DNA of 64,000 nucleotides from Eriocheir sinensis. Lineage: Eukaryota > Arthropoda > Malacostraca > Decapoda > Varunidae. Of the stretch, positions 56,692 to 64,000 are shown one piece after another. Below the pieces are notes generated by a model. The model was not told the DNA's origin and did not search any database. It saw nothing but the letters and a program-made list of their open reading frames with translations. The position numbers were made by a program, and so were the translations under genes. Where the stretch lies: contig NC_066528.1 of NCBI RefSeq assembly GCF_024679095.1, positions 20,710,519 to 20,774,518 of the forward strand, in the 5' to 3' direction. Position 1 is the first letter of the stretch; each line of letters begins with the position of its first letter.

Positions 56692-58401
56692 GACACAGAA
56701 AGCAACACACCACATGCGCTACAAACCCTTACAGAAACAACATATACCACCACTACTACAATCACCCCTACAGAAACACACACATATCACCACTACAACC
56801 TTACTATACATACAAGCAAAGAACCAACATAGACACATAGGGGCCACCTCACTACAGACACAGGGACACACACTTACCCGTATCGTTGGGCTGGATGGTG
56901 ACGCAGGCGACCCACTCCTCCAGCGAGATGCGTTTGTCGTAGTTGACGTCACAGTACGTTGTCATTTTCCTGCCGCACCGTCGAAGTTTTGGGTTACTGT
57001 GAGGAAGGGAAGGAAGGGAAGGATGAGTAAGATTTTCCTGCCGCACCGTCGAAGTTTTGGGTTGCTGTGAGGAAGGGAAGGTAGAGTGAGATTTTCCTGC
57101 CGCACCGTCGAAGTTTTGGGGTTACTGTGAGGAAGGGAAGGAAGGGAAGGATGAGGCCGAGCGGTGGGAGTGGTGAGCCCGGGGACCAAGGTTCGAGTCC
57201 GACTGAAGCATGCTGACAATATTCAACCCTCGCGAAGTGTCTGAAGGTCACCCACATGCTGCCCAGACTTTAAATCCACCCTAACTTCAGTGACTTCGGT
57301 CAAGAGGAGCACCGGGGGGCAGCATGGGCAAGCCAGGCAAGAGTCACACATCACGGCAGTCACTATAAATAAAAATACGCCTGCGCCACTAATGGGCTGG
57401 GGCCGTCCAAGAGACCCCTCAAGACAGCCTACCGGTGATATAGACAGAACATAGAAATATATAAAAAAAACTCACGATTTAAAGTGTCTCTTCACCATCT
57501 TCTTCTCGCGGCCCTCCAAGTAGGTGCTGTTGTTGGTGTCCAGGCTGGTGAAGTGGTAGCGCGCGGCGAAGTCCGGGACCGATTGTGAGGAGGCCCCGGC
57601 GTTCCTGAGGGTGCAGAGAGGAGTGAGGAGTGAGGGTGGGGGTGAGAAGGTGCGGAAGGGTGTGAGAGTGAGAGTGAGGGGGGGTGAGAGAGTGAGGAAG
57701 GGTGTGAGAGAGTGAGATGTGAGCGAGTGTCTTCTACATCATCATCATCATCATCATCTGTTTCTCTCATAATTTGCATTCCAGGGAAAGAAGAAGGGTG
57801 TGAGAGAGCGAGAGTGAGATGTGAGCGAGCATCATCATCATCATCTGTTTCTCTCATAATTTGCATTCCAGGGAGAGAAGAAGGGTGTGAGAGCGAGAGT
57901 GAGATGTGAGCGAGTATCTTCTACATCATCATCATCATCATCTGTTTCTCTCATACTTTGCATTCCAGGGAAAGAAGAAGGGTGTGAGAGAGTGAGTGAG
58001 ATGTGAGCGAGTATCTTCATCATCATCATCATCTGTTTCTCTCATAATTTGCATTCCAGGGAGAGAAGAAGGGTGTGAGAGAGCGAGAGTGAGATGTGAG
58101 TGAGCGTCTTCTACATCATCATCATCATCATCTGTTTCTCTCATAATCTGCATTCCAGTGAAAGAAGAAAGGTGTGAGAGAGCGAGAGTGAGGTGTGAGC
58201 GAGTGTCTTCTTTTTATCGTCATCTATTGCTGCCTATTATCGTTTATCTTAATTTCATTCTACCTATCCGTCTGTCCACCTGTCAGTCTGCCTTACCTGT
58301 TCCCGCCCTCCACCTTGCTGAAGAGGAACTTGTTGAGGTCCTGCATAAATTTGGTCTTGGTCTCCCCGGTGCAGCCTGGAGGCATAGAGGACAAGTTGTA
58401 T

Positions 58402-58434
<33 letters not shown>

Positions 58435-58473
58435 GTTTAGACTTACGACATTCTTAACATACGAGAGATAGCT

Positions 58474-58542
<69 letters not shown>

Positions 58543-58642
58543 GAGGAACCATCATTCTATACTCACATGAAAAAAAAAAAAAATTCCCCAATAAAAAAAT
58601 ACTTGAAAAACAAAATTGATATAGGAAAAGTATATATGTGTA

Positions 58643-58710
<68 letters not shown>

Positions 58711-60464
58711 CTGGCCAGATCCGCGCGTGGGGCATGGGTCGTGAGCAGTCTGGTGTTCCGTTCCTCACCCCCGTTCCGTCTAGGCTGTTTCCCGTCCACT
58801 CGTCCACGCAAATGCAGATATCTGAAGAGGGGTGAGAGGGAGGATGATGAGAGGGGGAAGAGGGGGTGAGGGGACTGTGGAGAGGGTGAGGAGGCAGAGT
58901 GGGGGAGGAGGTTGTCTGTCTCACGCCTCGAGCCTTACCAAACCCTACCCAACCCCAAGCCCTCTCAAGCTCGGTAATGGCTGTAAGCACTCTATGGAAT
59001 CACACTTTTCTCAACCCATCCTTATTCTTATCCTATATCTCACACCCCAAGCCTTACCAACCCTCTGTCACTCCATATCCAGCCCTTTCAAGCCCTACCA
59101 AGTCCCTGTCAAGCCCTGAAACTGCCTTAAAACATCCTTATTCAAGTCTTATCCTTCATATCCCTTTCGACTACAAGCCTTACCAACCATTTCAAGCACT
59201 ATCAAACACTACCTAGTTCTCTCAAGCCCTATACGAAACCCTTACAAGCTCCGACCAAGTCATTCCAAGCTCTCCTAAGCCCTCACAAGCCCTGCCAAGC
59301 CTCCCCCGTACCTTTCAAGCACTGCACGGGCTGGTATCGTCCGTTGGATTGACATTTGAGCACAGGGATGGAAATGTTGCTGGAGTGTTCGGCTTCCAGC
59401 GCGCCCTGCCTGTTCCGCTCGCACGACGGGAGGGAGGCTGTCGAGAGGATGCTGTGTTAAGGGGGATAAGGGATGCTGAGGGGTATTAATGGGGTGCTTT
59501 GAGAGTGTTAAGGTGTAATGGGTTATGTTATGAAGTACGGGGAGGATGAACACGTTAAGAGGATTATGAAGTGCTAATTTTATGAAAGTACTGGACACAT
59601 TAATAGTATGGAGTGCTGAGTGGTGCTAATAGAGTGCTTATGGAGTGATAGAAAGAAGGAAAGGAAGGGAGAGAAGGGGAAGGAAAAAAATAAGGAACAT
59701 ATGAAAAGATAGAAAGAAAGAAAGGAAATTGAAGGAAAGATGAAAGTGGAGAAAGAAAAATGAATGAATGAATGAAGGAATGAAGGAAGGAAGGAAGGAA
59801 AGATGGAAGAAGACAAAGAGAGGAAAATAAAAATAAGGAACATATAAAAAAAAATAGAAAGACAGAAAGAAAGAAAAGTGAAGAAAAGATGAAAGTGGAG
59901 AAAGAAAAATGAAGGAAGGAAGGAAAGAAGGAACGATGGAAGAACACAAGGAGAGAAAAAGAAAAATAAGGAACATATAAAAAAAATAGAAAGACAGAAA
60001 GAAAGAAAAGTGAAGAAAAGATGAAAGTGGAGAAAGAAAAATGAAGGATGAAAGGAAGGAAAGAAGGAAGGAAAGATGAAAGAACACAAGAACATAAAAA
60101 TGAAAAATAAAGAACATATGAAAAATAGAAAGACAGAAAGAAAGAAAAGTGAAGAAAAGATGAAAGTGGAGAAAGAAAAATGAGAGAAGGAAGGAAGGAA
60201 GGAAGGAAAGATGAAAGAACACAAGAACATAGAAATAAAAATAAAGAACATATAAAAAATAGAAAGACAGAAAGAAAGAAAAGTGAAGAAAAGATGAAAG
60301 TGGAGAAAGAAAATGAGAGAAGAAAGGAAGGAAAGAATAACTTGAAGAAAACAAGGACATAAAAATAAAAACAGGAGACATACCGTTTACTTAGAAATCA
60401 TATATATACTCACGTTTCGGAGTTGTGGCCCTGTTTCTACAAGGTGGACTTGAGCACCTGTTGT
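55927..60464 (-). CDS. SMOC-type secreted modular calcium-binding protein, 3' seven exons
   Basis: Coding exons, in transcript order, are 60464-60414, 59437-59312, 58821-58711, 58375-58297, 57604-57476, 56996-56878 and 56036-55927; the stop is TAG at 55927. All are GT-AG and all phases match, giving about 240 aa. Exon 2 starts a thyroglobulin type-1 domain (SCERNRQGALEAE ... RYQPVQCLK). Exon 3 completes it (DICICVDEWTGNSLDGTGVR ... GTPDC), but the usual CWCV is CICV. Exons 4-6 form the SPARC-type EC domain: GCTGETKTKFMQDLNKF, a first EF-hand loop (DTNNSTYLEGRE) and a second (DVNYDKRISLEE) between paired cysteines. The tail ends DGEVFGKSRSQ. Tg1 before EC is SMOC order; testican has the reverse. 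SMOC/pentagone proteins are secreted modulators of BMP gradients. The Kazal and earlier parts are not found here. Introns are full of microsatellites. The family is secure; orthology is likely. Confidence 0.9.
56090..56520 (+). repeat. ACAACACAGCACA-type repeats in the last SMOC intron
   Basis: Degenerate 5-10 bp units (ACACAGC, CACAACAC) with longer phrases such as AGTATTAGGACACAGCACAC. They fill half of the final intron; CA-rich microsatellites continue to 56700. Confidence 0.85.
56966..57145 (-). repeat. Tandem triplication of a SMOC exon 5' boundary
   Basis: The acceptor and first 30 bases of the exon at 56996-56878 (antisense phrase TTTTCCTGCCGCACCGTCGA, AGTTTTGGG, CTGTGAGGAAGGGAAGG) recur at about 57033-57090 and 57091-57145 in the intron. 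Confidence 0.9.
57145..57362 (+). mobile_element. tRNA-derived SINE, family 2, in SMOC intron
   Basis: Head AGGCCGAGCGGTGGGAGTGG with B box AAGGTTCGAGTCCGAC; body ends CCCACATGCTGCCCAGA ... GGGCAGCATGGGCAAGCCAG, as at 19353-19565. It is antisense to the host gene. Confidence 0.8.
57660..58220 (+). repeat. About 108-bp tandem repeat, five copies, in SMOC intron
   Basis: Units share CTGTTTCTCTCATAATTTGC, ATTCCAGGGARAGAAGAAGG and (ATC)n of variable length. Confidence 0.92.
58475..58707 (-). repeat. Complementary (CA)n and (TG)n tracts in one short SMOC intron
   Basis: (CA)n 58475-58541 and (TG)n 58645-58707 lie in the 335-bp intron 58376-58710. In the transcript the AC tract starts 4 bases into the intron and the GU tract follows about 100 bases later. 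A (TAC)n block lies near 58402-58434. Confidence 0.95.
59460..60375 (+). repeat. GGAAG/AAAGA-rich region in SMOC intron
   Basis: Five units of about 125 bp share AAGAAAAGTGAAGAAAAGAT, GAAAGTGGAGAAAGAAAAAT and AAGGAACATATAAAAAATAG. The long Ser/Phe-rich antisense frames are artefacts. Confidence 0.9.
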
Positions 60465-60544
60465 CTGTGTGAGAGAGAGAGTTAGAACCTTAGTAATAGC
60501 ATAGCGTAAAGAGGCAAAGATAAGCTAATTGGGGAGTTCAGATA

Positions 60545-60759
60545 TATGGTGGTGGTGGTGGTGGTGATGGTGGTGGTGATGGTGGTGGTAGTGGTGGTGA
60601 TGGTGGTGGTATTGGTCATTAGTGAAATATGGATGGAAGACCCCGTAGAGTTTTACATGAGAGGATGGAAGAAGGAAGAGCAGGAGGAGGAGGAAGAGGA
60701 GGAGGAGGAGGATATAGTTTTTAAGGAAGAGAAAGAAGGAAGAAAGAACGAATTCAAAC

Positions 60760-60815
<56 letters not shown>

Positions 60816-60995
60816 CACGCACGCACACACATGCACGCACAGAATAAATAGAACGAATAATATGATGTCTCCTCCTCCTCCTCCTCCTCCTCTTCCTCCT
60901 CCTCCTCTTCTTCCTTGTCCTTGCCTCCTCTCCTCGGCCATTCACCCTCCTGCTGGGAACAAATGAGCCTCCTCCTCCTCCTCCTCCTCCTCCTC
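60545..60995 (+). repeat. (GGT)n, (GGA)n, (CA)n and (CTC)n microsatellites
   Basis: GTGGTGATG tract 60545-60620, GAGGAG 60680-60715, (CA)n 60760-60812 and (CTC)n to 60995. No exon of the SMOC-type gene is recognised upstream of 60464. Confidence 0.95.
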
Positions 60996-61119
60996 CTCCT
61001 CCTCCTACTCCTCCCATCTCTATTTTTCTACTTCTCGCAATTTTTTTTTGCTTTCATTAATTCTTCTTTTTCTTCTTCTTCTTCTTCTTCTTCTTCTTCC
61101 TTTTCCTTCCATTTCTTCC

Positions 61120-61206
<87 letters not shown>

Positions 61207-61228
61207 AACGTCACGTGGCGATGTAAAT

Positions 61229-61289
<61 letters not shown>

Positions 61290-61328
61290 CATAAAAAAAT
61301 CATTCACACGAGCAACAAAAATAACCAC

Positions 61329-61388
<60 letters not shown>

Positions 61389-61783
61389 ATAAATAGACCG
61401 AGAATAAAGAAGCTGTTCCTTATCTCCTCCTCCTCCTCCTCCTCCTCCTCCTCCTCCTCCTCTTCTTCCTTCAGAACAGGACAGCGACCCTCTCTTACGG
61501 TGACTCACTCCTTTTTTTTTTTGCGTTCTCTCTCTCTCTCTCTCTCTCTCTGGCCTTGTCCTTGTTTCTCTTTATTTTCTTTTTTATTCATATTTTCTTT
61601 CTTCTTCTTCTTCTTCTTCTTCTTCTTCTTCTTTATCTTCCTTTCCGTTCCATATTTTCTCCTTTCTTTCTTTCCTTCTTTCTTTTGTCTTCTTCTTCTT
61701 CTTCTTCTTCTTCTTCTTTATCTTCTTCTTTTTCTTCCTTTCTTTCGTATATTTTCTCTCTTCTACTCCTTTTCCTTTCTTTT

Positions 61784-61825
<42 letters not shown>

Positions 61826-61990
61826 TCCTTCCCACTTTCTCTCCCTTCTTCCCTTCTTTCACTCCCCTTCCCTTCCTCTGATCATTCTTCACTCTTTCTC
61901 CCTTCCCCTCCTTCCCTTCCTTCTCTCCCTCTTTACCTCCCTTTCCTCTCCCTCCCTCCCTCCCTCTCCTTCATAACATCTCATTTGACG
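60996..61990 (+). repeat. Extreme microsatellite cluster
   Basis: (CTT)n 61065-61100, (TG)n 61124-61203, (GA)n 61232-61286, (CA)n 61329-61386, (CTC)n 61423-61463, (TC)n, (CTT)n and CCTTCC blocks to 61975. No unique coding sequence. Confidence 0.97.
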
Positions 61991-62205
61991 CCGTAAGACA
62001 AGGGGGAGATCACCGTTGACACGTCCATTACCGGGGCGGGTCTGGTCTCTGTGTATCACCGACCCGCCCTTAAACAAGACAGCGATGGTTAGAACTTGTA
62101 TATTAACATTAGTTGGTCAGTCATGTCTGCTCTTAAGGGGGGTCTCCTGGGGTGGACGGCTGGAGGGTTGGGGGGGGGAGTGAGGGAGAGGAAGGGAAAG
62201 GAGGA
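61991..62205. other. Short unique island
   Basis: About 200 bp of unique sequence (GGGGGAGATCACCGTTGACA, GTATCACCGACCCGCCC) between microsatellites. No splice-bounded frame is recognised. Confidence 0.4.
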
Positions 62206-62480
62206 GAGGAGGAGGAGGAGAAGGAGGAGGAGGAGAAGAAGAAGAAGAAGAAGAAGAAGAAGAAAAAGAAAAAGAAAAAGAAGAAAAAGAAGAAGAAAAA
62301 GAAGAACAAGGACGAATGGAGATAAGAGAAGAGAAAAAAGACGAAAAAGAGGAGGAAAAAAAGAGGGGGGGGGGTCAGACTAAGGGAGTGTGGGGCAGAC
62401 TGGGTAGGGGGGGGTCTAGGGAGGTCTGGTTTAGGGGGGAGGCTGGTTAGGGGGGGGGGTTTAGGGGGGTCTATTTATCA
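62206..62480 (+). repeat. (GAA/GGA)n and poly-G-rich tract
   Basis: GAAGAAG blocks 62230-62310, then GGGGGG clusters and GTCTAGGGAGG phrases. The G-runs could form quadruplexes. Confidence 0.9.
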
Positions 62481-62507
62481 TCTGTTGTCTGTCTGTCACA
62501 TGCTCAA

Positions 62508-62518
62508 TCATTGTGTGT

Positions 62519-62571
<53 letters not shown>

Positions 62572-62636
62572 TACTTAACGCTGTAGAACTTGTCACTGAT
62601 AAGAAGAAGGAGTGAGGATTGAGATGTATAATTGCT

Positions 62637-62673
<37 letters not shown>

Positions 62674-62747
62674 CAGTAGTAGTAGCAATAGTAGTAGCAG
62701 TAATAGAAGTAGTTGTTGCTACGGCTCATTTTGTTGCTATGGTAGTA

Positions 62748-62814
<67 letters not shown>

Positions 62815-62823
62815 CACACACAC
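62508..62823 (+). repeat. (TG)n, (TAG)n and (CA)n microsatellites
   Basis: (TG)n 62512-62569, (TAG)n 62637-62700, (CA)n 62749-62822 with AAAC interruptions. TG and CA tracts face each other. Confidence 0.95.
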
Positions 62824-62894
62824 AGGAGTCTCGTTACCCATATAATTAATTCGCCGCGCCAACCAACCAGCGGCTTGCTACTTCGTGTCTTTCA

Positions 62895-63245
62895 GGCGGC
62901 GAAGGAAGGCAGGGAAGGGAAGGGAAGAGAATGGAAAGGGGAAGGGAAGGGAAGGGAAGGGAAGGGAAGGAAAAGGGTAAGGAAGGGAAGGGAAGGGAAG
63001 GGAAGGGAAGGGAAGGGTGTCGGGTACTTGTATGCATGGGAAAGGAAGGGAAAGGATGGAAAAGGGAAGTCGTTTGGAAGGAAGGGAACAGGAGGAAGAA
63101 GGAAGAAAGGAAGAAGTAAGGAAGGGAAGGAGTAGAACAAGAGAAGGGAAGAGATGAGAAACTACGTACGGAAACAGGGAAGGGAAGGGAAGGGATCGAT
63201 ATATAGGAGTAAGGAAAGGAAAGGAAGGGAGAGGAAGGGATGGTA
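62895..63245 (+). repeat. GGGAA pentanucleotide-rich region
   Basis: Imperfect (GGGAA)n including AAGGGAAGGGAAGGGAAGGG. 63246-63540 is unique sequence in which I see no gene. Confidence 0.92.
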
Positions 63246-63544
63246 GGAGAAGGAAGGAACGTTGCCTTTCCTCAGCTTCTTCTCAACGATGTGGACAAAC
63301 TGGCTCAAGGAATCTTAGTATACGTGAAGGTCACAGCGGAGGAGGCGGCTGATTGACCTTGATGGAACTCTACGCCAAGTCTGGTCACGCGAAGACGCTC
63401 TCTCTCACGCGAGATAACTCAGCCACCACCGCCACCACAACCACAACCACCACCACTAGGCTGTTGTGTGTGTATGGTTGAGGGTTAACGGTGAAGGCAT
63501 GTGGTTAAGAGGGTCATTTTCATCCTTATAAGTCTAGATTGAGA

Positions 63545-64000
63545 TGGTTTGGATGGAGATGCTGGGTAGGGATGCTGGAGATGGTCTGGACATGTGAGGA
63601 AGGGAGATCAGATGCTGGGGTGGGATGAAGGGAGATGAGATGCTGGAGATGGGATGAAGGGAGATGGGATGATGGAGATGGGTTGAAGGGAGATGAGATG
63701 CTGGAGATGGGGTGAAGGGAGATGAGATGCTGGAGATGGGATGAAGGGAGATGGGATGCTGGAGATGGGATGCAGGGAGATGAGATGCTGGAGATGGGGT
63801 GAAGGGAGATGAGATGCTGGAGATGGGATGAAGGGAGATGAGATGCTGGAGATGGGATGAAGGGAGATGGGATGCTGGAGATGGGATGAAGGGAGATGAG
63901 ATGCTGGAGATGGGATGAAGGGAGATGAGATGCTGGAGATGGGATGAAGGGAGATGGGATGATGGAGATGGGTTGAAGGGAGATGAGATGCTGGAGATGG
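63545..64000 (+). repeat. About 28-bp minisatellite running off the window
   Basis: At least 15 copies of GATGAGATGCTGGAGATGGG plus ATGAAGGGA, with GATGCTGG/GATGATGG variants. The array continues past the end. Confidence 0.95.

Noticed and set aside
59580..60381. Ser/Phe/Leu-rich antisense frames of up to 247 codons
   Set aside because: They translate AAAGAAAG/GGAAG low-complexity DNA inside a SMOC intron. Several overlapping frames are equally open, which indicates composition rather than coding.

Overview
The window is nuclear genomic DNA from a complex invertebrate, most likely an arthropod and plausibly a decapod crustacean. The reasons are spliced genes with GT-AG introns, very dense di- and trinucleotide microsatellites, many minisatellites, several tRNA-derived SINE families, and decayed non-LTR retrotransposons of CR1-like, RTE-like and jockey/I-like type. 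The lineage is inference from repeat style; no marker gene fixes it. There is no operon structure, CRISPR array, prophage or bacterial feature.

Two host genes can be reconstructed with confidence. (1) Plus strand, 26817-36809: a four-exon PRA1-family gene of the ARL6IP5/PRAF3 type (206 aa); all junctions keep frame and the last intron (7.1 kb) is filled with tandem repeats. (2) Minus strand, 60464-55927: the last seven coding exons (about 240 aa) of a SMOC-type matricellular protein (Drosophila magu/pentagone relative), with a thyroglobulin type-1 domain followed by an extracellular calcium-binding EF-hand domain. Its 5' part lies upstream, probably outside the window. Weaker plus-strand candidates are a two-exon fragment at 4629-4946 (midasin-like by feel only), a possible terminal exon with AATAAA near 13.3-13.5 kb, a signal-peptide-like exon at 13957, and a phase-consistent exon pair at 16806-18210 that I do not recognise.

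Mobile DNA dominates the rest. A 605-codon intact frame at 22689-24506 encodes a Mutator-like transposase that appears to lack its first catalytic Asp. At least seven loci carry a TTAA-flanked MITE family with AACCCGGTAGCAGC termini; one abuts the transposase stop codon and one is interrupted by a CR1-like reverse transcriptase. Other elements are a TA-flanked inverted-repeat element inside a tRNA-like 74-bp array (0.6-1.5 kb), a 617-bp TTAA-flanked piggyBac-type element (5.75-6.37 kb), and two foldback elements at 45.2 and 55.0 kb.

Layout: 0-16.5 kb, minisatellites (74, 26, 69, 56 and 25 bp units) and candidate exons; 16.5-26.5 kb, nested LINE/SINE/DNA-transposon fragments; 26.8-36.8 kb, the PRA1 gene; 37-50 kb, tandem arrays with units of about 100-300 bp, including a 300-bp satellite starting in the PRA1-gene 3' region; 50-64 kb, extreme microsatellite density and the SMOC-type gene. 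I see no undescribed multi-gene system. The most unusual things are repeats interacting with gene structure: self-complementary microsatellites inside a SMOC intron, a triplicated splice acceptor, and arrays apparently born from transposon or gene ends.
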